Shown: in pieces, positions 21,697-28,285 of the stretch
Position numbering within the stretch: position 1 is the stretch's first letter
Layout: every line of letters starts with the position of its first letter
IMG/VR virus record: IMGVR_UViG_3300023257_000093
Location: 1 to 28,285 of that record
From: a virus
DNA length: 28,285 bases
Direction: 5' to 3' (one strand)
The notes under the pieces: model-generated
What the model was told of the DNA's origin: nothing
What the model saw: the letters and a program-made list of their open reading frames with translations, nothing else
Database searches by the model: none
Translations under genes and position numbers: made by a program

Positions 21697-21815
21697 CCCC
21701 CACATGAGAGATTTGATAGCTCAAATGGTCTAGAGCACTTCACACCTAATGAAGATGTTGTCGGTTCAAATCCGACTCAAGTAACCTAAAATGATAAAAA
21801 TTTTAAAAGTGGGGG
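21697..21815 (+). repeat. Inverted repeat enclosing the tRNA-Arg-like gene
   Basis: CCCCCAC (21697-21703) and GTGGGGG (21809-21815) are perfect complements, both far more GC-rich than their surroundings and lying 7-26 nt outside the tRNA ends. In a transcript they would close a stem around the tRNA, as processing stems do. No gene is encoded between 21657 and 21923; this gap holds the inverted repeat, the tRNA and promoter B. Confidence 0.55.
21710..21784 (+). tRNA. tRNA-Arg-like (CCT) with non-canonical position 33
   Basis: The D-arm is GCTC/GAGC with GG in the loop. The anticodon stem is a perfect 5 bp (CTTCA / TGAAG) around a 7-nt loop CACCTAA, giving anticodon CCT (reads AGG). The T-arm is perfect (GTCGG-TTCAAAT-CCGAC). 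The acceptor stem GATTTGA / TCAAGTA has one mismatch (G1:A72) and one wobble. Position 33 is A instead of the nearly universal U, which could impair normal decoding. Discriminator A. Confidence 0.7.
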
Positions 21816-21845
21816 ATTTATAATCATAGACAAAAACCTATATGG

Positions 21846-21896
21846 TCTAACATATATAATGAAATATATATGTTAGAGATAATAAACCTTTAAATA
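21846..21896 (+). promoter_or_regulatory. Early-type promoter B with 13-bp inverted repeat
   Basis: ATATATGTTAGA (21866-21877), 11-nt spacer, TTTAAATA (21889-21896), with the ATG of the phosphoribosyltransferase 35 nt from the TATA start. An inverted copy TCTAACATATAT lies at 21846-21857 with no TATA box on its far side, so this is an operator pair with one active promoter. Drives the PCNA-PolB operon. Confidence 0.75.
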
Positions 21897-21923
21897 ATAA
21901 AGACAATTAATAAAATAAAAGAG

Positions 21924-22259
21924 ATGGTAAAAAAACATAAAAACACAAAATATATCGGATTTGAAGAATTTGAAATTAGATGTAAAGAACTTGCTAATGA
22001 AATTTCTACAAATAAAAATATAAAAAAAATTTATGGTGTACCTCGTGGTGGGGTTATACCGGCAATGAGAATTGCTTTACTTACAGATTTAAAATGGACA
22101 AATAACCCAAATGCAAAAGATACAGCAATAATTGATGATTGTATTGATAGTGGTGCAACTAGACATTCATTTTCTAATTTTCCATATTTCTTTCCATTAA
22201 TAGATAAGCAATATGAAAATATAAAAGAATGGATAGCATTTTGGTGGAGAGAAAAATGA
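21924..22259 (+). CDS. Small phosphoribosyltransferase-like protein
   Basis: A 111-residue PRTase-fold protein. 'IYGVPRGGVIPAMRIALLT' (37-54) is the pyrophosphate-loop region and 'TAIIDDCIDSGATR' (67-80) the PRPP-binding motif. It is shorter than typical hypoxanthine/xanthine PRTases (about 150 or more residues) and lacks an obvious hood. It could serve nucleotide salvage or make a modified base precursor. It is the first gene of the PCNA operon, coupled by ATGA. Confidence 0.8.
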   Translation: MVKKHKNTKYIGFEEFEIRCKELANEISTNKNIKKIYGVPRGGVIPAMRIALLTDLKWTNNPNAKDTAIIDDCIDSGATRHSFSNFPYFFPLIDKQYENIKEWIAFWWREK

Positions 22260-22957
22260 TAAAATTAAAAACAAATTTAAAACAATTTGAAACTATTATA
22301 AATATGATTGGAAAAATATCATATGAAACAGATTATAATTTTAATTCAGAAGGCATTAAAATAAGAGCTGTTGACCCAAGTGGAACTTATTTGGGAATTT
22401 TTAATATATCTAAAGATATGTTTGATGAGTATGAACTTGAAAAAGACCAAACGATTACACTCCAAAATGATTTGTTTTCAAAATTAGTTAAAAAGGTTGG
22501 AAAGACAGAAATGAATATTGAAATGTTAGAAGACAAAATTCAATTAAGTAATAAAAAAGATAAATTTACTTTAAAGTTTTTTGTGGGGCAAGTTGATAAA
22601 AGACCAGACCCAAATCCTGAATGTGCATCTGTTTGGTCAATGAAGTCATCTGAGTTTTCTAAAATAATAAATGACATGAGTAATCTTGGAGTTATTTGTT
22701 GTCTTGATGGAAGTGATATTTTAAAAATAAAAATGAAATCTAATATGGTTGAGGGAGAAACAATAACCTCAGCAACAAAAATTCAAAGTGAAGATTGTTA
22801 TTGCTTTTATGATTTAAGCTTTATTGAACCTGTTACTAATAGTAAAGATTTATTTGATAATATTAGAGTAGGATTTGGTGCAGATACTCCTTGCATTATC
22901 AAAGGAACTAATAAATATCTAAAATTTGTGTATATTGTTGCACCGAGGGTAGAATGA
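22256..22957 (+). CDS. pcn: PCNA-type sliding clamp
   Basis: A 233-residue protein from the ATGA-coupled start at 22256. 'KTNLKQFETIINMIGKISYETDYNFNSEGI' and 'RAVDPSGTYLGIFNI' correspond to the first clamp half, and the C-terminal 'KYLKFVYIVAPRVE' is the classical PCNA end ('yyLAPrie'). Two similar halves of about 115 residues are consistent with a trimeric archaeal clamp. It would tether the PolB encoded downstream and other partners. The usual 'AMDPSHVAL' loop is altered to AVDPSGTYL. Confidence 0.92.
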   Translation: MIKLKTNLKQFETIINMIGKISYETDYNFNSEGIKIRAVDPSGTYLGIFNISKDMFDEYELEKDQTITLQNDLFSKLVKKVGKTEMNIEMLEDKIQLSNKKDKFTLKFFVGQVDKRPDPNPECASVWSMKSSEFSKIINDMSNLGVICCLDGSDILKIKMKSNMVEGETITSATKIQSEDCYCFYDLSFIEPVTNSKDLFDNIRVGFGADTPCIIKGTNKYLKFVYIVAPRVE

Positions 22958-23157
22958 GAAAACGAGGAAGAACCACAAACTCAAATGTGAAAGGAAGATT
23001 CATAAAAGTAATTTGTAAAGATTGTGGGGCAGAACATGTAGTTTTTAGTAGAGCTACAATGAGAGTTAGATGTCCAGAGTGTAAAGAAATTCAAACTGTT
23101 CCAAAGGGTGGTAAATGCACTTGGCAAAATTGTACAGTTGTGGAGGAGATGAGATGA
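22954..23157 (+). CDS. Ribosomal protein eS27-like zinc-ribbon
   Basis: A 67-residue protein. Residues 14-54 follow eS27 closely: 'GRFIKVICKDCGAEHVVFSR', with CxxC at 21-24 and CPEC at 40-43, then a glycine pair in VPKGGKC. eS27 is archaeal/eukaryotic, so the gene is likely host-derived. It overlaps PCNA and the methyltransferase by ATGA at both ends. It may enter viral-phase ribosomes, or be a zinc-ribbon re-used for nucleic-acid binding. Confidence 0.75.
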   Translation: MRKRGRTTNSNVKGRFIKVICKDCGAEHVVFSRATMRVRCPECKEIQTVPKGGKCTWQNCTVVEEMR

Positions 23158-24050
23158 GTGAAAATATATTAAATAAAAAATTTTTATTATCACCTTTTAG
23201 TATTTTTGATACAATACAAGGTAATTGGCAAGAAAACAAAAAAAAATGGTTGCATATGGGTGTTAAAAGTGAAATTGGTAGAGATGCCACATGTTTACCA
23301 ACAGGTTTTGATGAAAGTAAATATGGTAAAAAAATATCACAAGGTACATCTATATTTGACCCATTTTTGTGTGAAGTTTTATACACTTGGTTTAATGTTG
23401 AAAATGGAAATATTTTAGACCCATATGCAGGTGGAAGTGTTCGTGGCATTGTGGCAGAAAAACTTGGATTTAAATATACTGGAATAGAATTGAGTGAAAA
23501 ACAAGTATTATCAAATAGAGAACAAGCAAAGGATATTGGTGTAACTCCAAAATGGTTTATTGGTGATAGTAATAAAAAATTAGATGAAGCACCAAATTTG
23601 CATTATGACATGCTATTAACATGTCCTCCATATTATAATTTAGAAGTTTATAGCGATGATAAAGACGATATATCAAATTTTAAAACGTATGAAGAATTTT
23701 TAGAAGTTTATAGTAGCATAATTAAAAAAGGAATTGAAAAAGTTAAAGTTAATAGATTTATTGTTTATGTTGTTTCTAATTTTAGAGACAACGAAGGAAA
23801 TATAATTGATTTTGTTGTAGATACAATACGATTACATAAAAAACATGGTGTAAATTTATATAATGAAATTATTTTGGCAAACGCTATTGGAACACTTCCT
23901 GTACGAACATCAGCAATATTTCCAAAAACCAGAAAAATAGGTAAACGACATCAAAATGTATTAGTGTTTTTTAAAGGAGATTCTAAAGAAATAAAAAATA
24001 TTTATGCACTTTTAGATATACAAGGTACTAAACAAAAGAGGCTTTTCTAA
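23154..24050 (+). CDS. DNA methyltransferase (N4-cytosine/N6-adenine)
   Basis: A 298-residue enzyme with SAM motif NILDPYAGGSVRG (87-98), 'YTGIELSEKQ' (acidic SAM-ribose contact) and the catalytic motif LLTCPPYYN (154-162). The CPPY form is nearer N4-cytosine or N6-adenine amino-methylases than C5 enzymes. There is no paired restriction gene, so self-protection of viral DNA is the probable role. It ends in KQKRLF, a possible clamp-binding tail. Placed between eS27-like and PolB genes in the PCNA operon. Confidence 0.85.
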   Translation: MSENILNKKFLLSPFSIFDTIQGNWQENKKKWLHMGVKSEIGRDATCLPTGFDESKYGKKISQGTSIFDPFLCEVLYTWFNVENGNILDPYAGGSVRGIVAEKLGFKYTGIELSEKQVLSNREQAKDIGVTPKWFIGDSNKKLDEAPNLHYDMLLTCPPYYNLEVYSDDKDDISNFKTYEEFLEVYSSIIKKGIEKVKVNRFIVYVVSNFRDNEGNIIDFVVDTIRLHKKHGVNLYNEIILANAIGTLPVRTSAIFPKTRKIGKRHQNVLVFFKGDSKEIKNIYALLDIQGTKQKRLF

Positions 24051-24094
24051 TGATACCAGAAAAAGGTTATGCTACTCAGACGAGGTTGTTTTGA
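24050..24094 (+). CDS. 14-residue micro-ORF between methyltransferase and PolB
   Basis: MIPEKGYATQTRLF, overlapping the methyltransferase stop by 1 nt (TAATG) and the PolB start by 1 nt (TGATG). The tight coupling on both sides argues for passage of ribosomes. Its end (QTRLF) resembles that of the methyltransferase (QKRLF). It may be only a coupling leader. Confidence 0.35.
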   Translation: MIPEKGYATQTRLF

Positions 24095-25989
24095 TGGTAA
24101 TGCCTGAAAGTGTGCTCTGCTACGATATCGAGACGGCCACAAACGGAGCATCATTCCAAGAATTAGAAAAGCATAAGTTAAGATTCTTTGGAGCATACTC
24201 TTATCTCGACAAGAAATACTACTTATTAGACCATTCCCAAAAGAAAGAAATTAAAGAGCTTATTTCTAGACACAAATTTGTAGTAGGATTCAATAATAAA
24301 TATTATGACAATCCAATTTTAGAACAAGAAGGAATAAAATTTAATTATAAAATTGTTATTGATTTATTAAAAATTATTGGTGATAGAGAATCATCAATCA
24401 AATGGAAAAATTCTATTTTAGCATATCAACTTAGAGATTTGTCACTTAATACAATTACAAGAACTTTAAAATTAGTTGATGATTCAACCGCTAAAGGTGA
24501 ATTAGATTATGAGATTTTAAATAAAGAAACATTTACTAAAGAAGAATACAAAGATATTAAAAAATATACAATTAGAGATATTGAAATTACAAAGAAACTT
24601 TGGGAATGGTGTTTTAATTGGTTTGATAGTTGGGGACATTTACTTTCCCAAAAAGACCAAAATAATTTAGTTCATATTCATTGTGCTCCATCTGTTTATT
24701 CATATAAAGTAATTTGTAGAAAAGCGGGAATAAGAGAAACGTACAGTATGAGGAAAGAACGAAATGAATTTAGAGAAGGCGGATATGTTGCTTATCCAGC
24801 AGTAGAGAGCTTGGAGGGTAATATTTATTGCATGGATTTCGCTAGTTTATACCCACATATAATGATACAATGCAATTTATTCGGAAGAAACAAAACTGAT
24901 GTAGTTGGTTGGAATGGATATGATTGCAAAGGTAACTATGATTTAACTAATATGCATAAAATTTCTAAGGCTCTTCATGAAATATATAAAGAAAGAAACA
25001 CACTTAAAAAAGCTAAAGACCCTCGTGAATATGGTTTAAAAATTGCTATGAACACTATTTATGGGTTACTTAGAAATAGTTCATTTAAAGCTGTATATGA
25101 TGATACAGCAGGAAACGATGTTTGTTTAATAGCTCAAAACTGGATAAAATTAGCAAGACAAAAATTTAAAGATGCTGGATATTTTGTATTTTATACTGAT
25201 ACAGATTCTGTTTATTTAGAAGATAAAGAAAATAATAAAGAAAAACTACTTCAAATTACTAAAGAAATTATTGATGAAATAAAATCTAAAGTTCCATTTC
25301 CTGTTGATACATTTGATATGGATATTGATTATGAAATTGACTTTATATCATTTTTTAAAGGAAAAGTAAAAAGCGATGAAGATGATGGAGAACTTGATAA
25401 AGAAGATAGAAAAAATAAGGAATTAGGATTACTTAAAAAAAATTATTTATTTTCATATAAAAAAGAAGATGTACATGACATTTATATTAAAAATTTAGGA
25501 ATTGTTAAAAGAAGTAACACTCCATTATCAAAAAAGATATTTTGGGAAAAGATGAAACCAATGATTTTAGAAAATCATAATTGTAAATTTTCAAATGAAT
25601 TAATTAAAGAATGGGTTAAAGAATACATTAATAGCGATATGGAATTATTTACTAGACGATTTACAGTTAAGAGTAGAGATTCTTATAAGGTTGAAGGGTG
25701 TATTCAAGTTCAAATTTATGATTATATTCCAGAAGGCCAAACAAATAATTTAGGTCATGGAACTTATTTTATGGTTCCAAATAAAAAACTAGGAGTAGGT
25801 AAAAGTTTTAAACGATATTGTCTTTTGGAAGAATACCAAAGGAATTTAAACTATGATGACTTATATTTAGATGTGGTAATGAAAGAACTGTCATATTTTA
25901 ATGAAAATTATATTCCAGTTATGAATTCAAACAGAAAAGCAAAAATAATTAAATTTGAAGACACTTTAATGCAAAAAGAATTATGGTAA
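24094..25989 (+). CDS. polB: Family B DNA polymerase
   Basis: A 631-residue, compact polymerase with 3'-5' exonuclease and polymerase modules. Exo I is CYDIETA (D11, E13), Exo II GFNNKYYD (D72) and Exo III YTIRDIE (near 157-162). Pol motif A is MDFASLYPH (D248), motif B KIAMNTIYGLL (N320) and motif C FYTDTDS (D369, D371). All catalytic acids are present, so it should be active with proofreading. It is shorter than cellular PolB (about 770-800 residues). No protein-priming TPR insertions were recognised. The upstream GAGGT supports the ATG at 24094. The stop overlaps the nuclease start by 7 nt. Confidence 0.95.
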   Translation: MVMPESVLCYDIETATNGASFQELEKHKLRFFGAYSYLDKKYYLLDHSQKKEIKELISRHKFVVGFNNKYYDNPILEQEGIKFNYKIVIDLLKIIGDRESSIKWKNSILAYQLRDLSLNTITRTLKLVDDSTAKGELDYEILNKETFTKEEYKDIKKYTIRDIEITKKLWEWCFNWFDSWGHLLSQKDQNNLVHIHCAPSVYSYKVICRKAGIRETYSMRKERNEFREGGYVAYPAVESLEGNIYCMDFASLYPHIMIQCNLFGRNKTDVVGWNGYDCKGNYDLTNMHKISKALHEIYKERNTLKKAKDPREYGLKIAMNTIYGLLRNSSFKAVYDDTAGNDVCLIAQNWIKLARQKFKDAGYFVFYTDTDSVYLEDKENNKEKLLQITKEIIDEIKSKVPFPVDTFDMDIDYEIDFISFFKGKVKSDEDDGELDKEDRKNKELGLLKKNYLFSYKKEDVHDIYIKNLGIVKRSNTPLSKKIFWEKMKPMILENHNCKFSNELIKEWVKEYINSDMELFTRRFTVKSRDSYKVEGCIQVQIYDYIPEGQTNNLGHGTYFMVPNKKLGVGKSFKRYCLLEEYQRNLNYDDLYLDVVMKELSYFNENYIPVMNSNRKAKIIKFEDTLMQKELW

Positions 25990-26504
25990 AAGACCCAATA
26001 AATGTAATAAGAGGAACAAAAAATAGAGCAAGTGGTGCTGAATTTGAAAGACGTGTTAGAAAAGATTTAGAAGACAAAGGTTGGATTGTAGATAAATGGA
26101 GTAATCAAGTTGAATTACTTAATTTAGAACATGAAATTAAACATAAAGATATAATTGTTGGTCCTATTATTGGTAAAATAGTTCCAGCAAAACATAAATG
26201 GAATGGTCCAAATAGACCAATGATGATGGGTGCTGGTTTTCCAGACTTTTTGGCGTTTAAGAAAGCATTCAAACTGATAGGAGAACAAACTGACAAAGTC
26301 TATGAAGTAATCGGCGTAGAGTCAAAAGTTAATGGATATTTAGACAAAAAAGAACGCGAAAAATGTAAATGGCTTTTAGACAATAATATTTTTAGTAAAA
26401 TTTTAATTGCCTCAAAGCATAAAGTTAAGAATAAAATTGTGGTTGAGTATGATGACTTTGAGGAAAAATATGAATCGTCAATTGTCCAGGAGGCGTCGCC
26501 ATGA
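25983..26504 (+). CDS. PD-(D/E)XK nuclease, Holliday-junction-resolvase-like
   Basis: A 173-residue protein with the resolvase pattern: 'RASGAEFERRVRKDLEDKGW' (E20), 'GAGFPDFLAF' (D88) and 'VIGVESKVNGYL' (E113-x-K115), followed by a helix 'KKEREKCKWLLDN' and strand 'SKILIAS'. This is the PD-(D/E)XK fold of archaeal Hjc and VRR-type nucleases. There is an insert of about 50 residues between E20 and D88. Likely resolves recombination or replication branches before packaging. Confidence 0.85.
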   Translation: MVKDPINVIRGTKNRASGAEFERRVRKDLEDKGWIVDKWSNQVELLNLEHEIKHKDIIVGPIIGKIVPAKHKWNGPNRPMMMGAGFPDFLAFKKAFKLIGEQTDKVYEVIGVESKVNGYLDKKEREKCKWLLDNNIFSKILIASKHKVKNKIVVEYDDFEEKYESSIVQEASP

Positions 26505-26698
26505 TTATAGAAGAATTAGATAAAGAAGGAATGAATTTACAAGAAACAATTCTCAATCTAGAAAATCAAGGCTATGAAGAATATTATAAATTATGGCTTC
26601 AAGAAATATTAAACAAAGCTATGTGGGCAATACAAGTTGAAGAAATAGAAAAGATATTTGGTTCGCTTAATCTAAAGAATGGGAAGGTGAAAGCATGA
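26501..26698 (+). CDS. Small helical hypothetical protein
   Basis: Sixty-five acidic, helical residues beginning MIIEELDKEGMNLQETILNL. Coupled by ATGA to the resolvase-like gene and to the membrane protein downstream. No motif recognised. Confidence 0.6.
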   Translation: MIIEELDKEGMNLQETILNLENQGYEEYYKLWLQEILNKAMWAIQVEEIEKIFGSLNLKNGKVKA

Positions 26699-26874
26699 AC
26701 GGTGGGTGGTTGTTCTTAGCTATAATCTTCCTTGGAGTTAATTTTTATAATTTCTTAGACAGTCAAGACCCTTGGGCGTTTCTATCATTAATGATGTGTG
26801 TCTTAATGTATATTATAATCTATAGAGAAATGAAAGTGATTGCAGATTCGCTTACTACAGGAGAAACGAAATGA
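26695..26874 (+). CDS. Two-helix small membrane protein (59 aa)
   Basis: Starts MNGGWLFLAIIFLGVNFYNF with two hydrophobic spans (about 4-20 and 27-43), a short polar loop LDSQDPW and a soluble tail. ATGA overlaps on both sides support it. Possibly a holin or a superinfection/exclusion membrane protein; no family recognised. Confidence 0.6.
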   Translation: MNGGWLFLAIIFLGVNFYNFLDSQDPWAFLSLMMCVLMYIIIYREMKVIADSLTTGETK

Positions 26875-26969
26875 TAATAACAAATATACAAATAATTTTA
26901 TATTGGTTTATATGTATATTAACAGGATGTATAATTGCAGAATTAATAAAGAGGAAGACTTCGACTTAG
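26871..26969 (+). CDS. Single-span membrane micro-protein (32 aa)
   Basis: MIITNIQIILYWFICILTGC followed by IIAELIKRKTST: one membrane helix and a basic tail. It begins in the ATGA overlap with the previous membrane protein, so the two may act as a pair (holin/antiholin-like arrangement, inferred). Confidence 0.5.
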   Translation: MIITNIQIILYWFICILTGCIIAELIKRKTST

Positions 26970-26993
26970 ATAGTAAAAACGTAATAAAATATA

Positions 26994-27236
26994 ATGGAAT
27001 TACAACAACTAAGACAAATCTTTATGAGACTAAGTAAAGAAGTAAGAAATTATCCAGAGAGAATTGGAAAACCAGTTAGAACAAAGCATCTATTACAAGA
27101 TATGGCTTTAATAATACATCTCTTAGATAATGAAAAAATGTCTTCAACAATCCAAAAATTTAAATTAGATTTACTACCACAAAGATTAACTAAAATAATG
27201 GGATTGACTTCGCCATCCGAACCAAAGGGGAACTAA
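26994..27236 (+). CDS. Hypothetical helical protein
   Basis: Eighty residues starting MELQQLRQIFMRLSKEVRNY. Helical, with 'RIGKPVRTKHLLQDMALIIHLLD' and a Pro/Ser tail. The gene ends 1 nt before the next ATG, so they are probably co-translated. Function unknown. Confidence 0.6.
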   Translation: MELQQLRQIFMRLSKEVRNYPERIGKPVRTKHLLQDMALIIHLLDNEKMSSTIQKFKLDLLPQRLTKIMGLTSPSEPKGN

Positions 27237-27237
27237 G

Positions 27238-27732
27238 ATGGAATATGAATATTTAGCACAACCACCAAACAAATGGACGTTTAGGCAACCAAAGTTAAAA
27301 CTATGGACAGAAGGATGGTGTAGTGGAAAGGTATTAAATTTATTCGCAGGGCAAGTTAAGATGGATTGCGATGAGTTTAGAGTAGATGTTTCTGATGAAT
27401 TTAAACCTGATTTTATTGGAGATGCTTATGAGTTTATTAAAAATACAGATATGAAGTTTGATACTATTATTTTTGACCCACCATATAATTTAAGAAAATC
27501 AAGAGAGAAATATGATGGGAAGTATGTCGGGAGTCTTACTAAAATAAAGAATATTATGAAAAGAGTTTTGAATGAAAATGGAAAGATAATTCATTTTGGA
27601 TATGATTCTGTTGGTATGGGAAAGGGTAGAGGATTTGAAAAGATAGGAATTTGCTTAGTATGTCATAATGGAGACCACAACGATACAATATGTTTAGTTG
27701 AACAATTAAATCCTGCGACGGCTTTTGATTAA
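27238..27732 (+). CDS. DNA adenine-type methyltransferase, compact
   Basis: A 164-residue Rossmann methyltransferase with the SAM-binding strand KVLNLFAGQ (31-39) and the catalytic IIFDPPYN (77-84). The rest ('IKNIMKRVLNENGKIIHFGYD') completes the fold. It is much shorter than standard Dam or M.HsdM types and has no target-recognition domain, so it may depend on a partner or be promiscuous. An AGGGGA site precedes it. It is followed at once by another DNA methyltransferase. Confidence 0.75.
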   Translation: MEYEYLAQPPNKWTFRQPKLKLWTEGWCSGKVLNLFAGQVKMDCDEFRVDVSDEFKPDFIGDAYEFIKNTDMKFDTIIFDPPYNLRKSREKYDGKYVGSLTKIKNIMKRVLNENGKIIHFGYDSVGMGKGRGFEKIGICLVCHNGDHNDTICLVEQLNPATAFD

Positions 27733-27733
27733 G

Positions 27734-28285
27734 ATGGGAACTCAAAAGTTATTACAAGGTGATTGCTTAGAATTAATGAAGAATATCCCAGATAAATCAG
27801 TAGATATGATTTTATGTGATTTACCTTATGGAACTACTAAATGTAAATGGGATATTATAATTCCTTTTGAAAAATTATGGGAACAATACAACAGAATTAT
27901 AAAAGATAATGGAGCTATAGTTCTATTCGGACAAGAACCATTCTCTAGTTATTTAAGAATAAGTAATATTGGAAATTATAAATATGATTGGATTTGGGAG
28001 AAAGAAAGACTTACAAATATATCACAAGTTAAGAAACGGGCAGGGAAAACAGTTGAAACAATATCAGTGTTCTATAAATCACAACCAACATATAATCCAC
28101 AAATGACAATTTATACTGGAACACCAAGAACAAATAAAGTTAAAAATGGAAAGATGGGAAAACTTACAGATTCTCAAGAGAAAAAAGTTCTTGAATATAA
28201 TGATACAGGATTGAGATACCCAACACAAATATTAAAATTTCAAAGAGATTGTTTAAAATCAAATCTACACCCAACACAAAAACCA
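27734..28285 (+). CDS. DNA (adenine-N6/cytosine-N4) methyltransferase, truncated by window end
   Basis: Open from ATG 27734 to the end (184 codons read). It begins MGTQKLLQGDCLELMKNIPD, with the catalytic motif CDLPYGTT (28-35) near the N-terminus, then the target-recognition region, and LHPTQKP at the edge, just before the SAM motif. The catalytic-first order identifies the beta class. The true C-terminus lies beyond the window. DLPY is a variant of the common DPPY. Confidence 0.9.
   Translation, partial: MGTQKLLQGDCLELMKNIPDKSVDMILCDLPYGTTKCKWDIIIPFEKLWEQYNRIIKDNGAIVLFGQEPFSSYLRISNIGNYKYDWIWEKERLTNISQVKKRAGKTVETISVFYKSQPTYNPQMTIYTGTPRTNKVKNGKMGKLTDSQEKKVLEYNDTGLRYPTQILKFQRDCLKSNLHPTQKP

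Noticed and set aside
23066-23449. 127-codon leftward frame opposite eS27-like and methyltransferase genes
   Set aside because: Antisense shadow of two coupled, motif-bearing genes; no promoter or ribosome-binding site.
26840-27037. 65-codon rightward frame over the small membrane genes
   Set aside because: The alternative frames with ATGA coupling and membrane segments explain this stretch better; this frame starts mid-gene and overlaps the 26994 start.
1-28285. Integrated provirus
   Set aside because: No integrase, no host gene flank and no att-like repeat around the tRNA-like genes; everything visible is viral.

Overview
This window is a contiguous piece of a tailed (HK97-type capsid, Caudoviricetes-like) virus genome whose host is almost certainly an archaeon. 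The tailed-virus side is clear: large terminase, portal fused to a MuF-type domain, prohead protease with scaffold tail, decoration protein and HK97-fold major capsid protein lie in the canonical order on the minus strand. The archaeal side is equally clear: a PCNA-type sliding clamp, an ERCC4/XPF-family nuclease, a short family B DNA polymerase, a ribosomal eS27-like zinc protein, TATA-box promoters 29 nt upstream of apparently leaderless starts, and oligo-T terminators. The DNA is very AT-rich and both strands are densely packed with overlapping genes (ATGA, 7-nt and 11-nt overlaps). I cannot name the host lineage. No integrase or CRISPR array is visible.

Layout. Positions 1-14333 are read leftward. 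From right to left they hold a ribbon-helix-helix-like regulator, small genes, a candidate small terminase, HNH nuclease, large terminase, portal-MuF, zinc proteins, beta-rich virion proteins, protease/scaffold, decoration protein, major capsid protein, a lectin-like fibre protein, candidate connectors, a holin-like protein, and a surface-sugar cassette (two glycosyltransferases and a methyltransferase) running off the left edge. Tail genes are not seen and probably lie further left. Positions 14390-14760 are a non-coding, repeat-rich AT region, the best candidate for an origin or control region. Positions 14767-28285 are mostly read rightward: small zinc and DNA-binding proteins, a tRNA-Cys-like gene, ERCC4 nuclease, ssDNA-binding-protein candidate, Sak4-like ATPase, a tRNA-Arg-like gene, phosphoribosyltransferase, PCNA, eS27-like protein, PolB, a PD-(D/E)XK nuclease and three DNA methyltransferases. 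A leftward SF3 helicase (16896-18245) is inserted and is fired from a divergent promoter.

How it works together (inference). Two promoter families can be read directly. One (ATATATGTTnGA, exactly 11 nt, then a TATA box) precedes the replication genes at 14767, 18245, 18361 and 21924. The other (TTAATTCTATG followed by a TATA box) precedes three leftward units, including the portal and capsid operons. This suggests an early/late switch controlled by virus-encoded DNA-binding proteins. The clamp, polymerase, helicase, ssDNA-binding candidate, Sak4-like ATPase and two nucleases form a largely self-sufficient replication and recombination module. The methyltransferases, a Tad2-like protein and the glycosyltransferases look like tools against host defence and for virion decoration.
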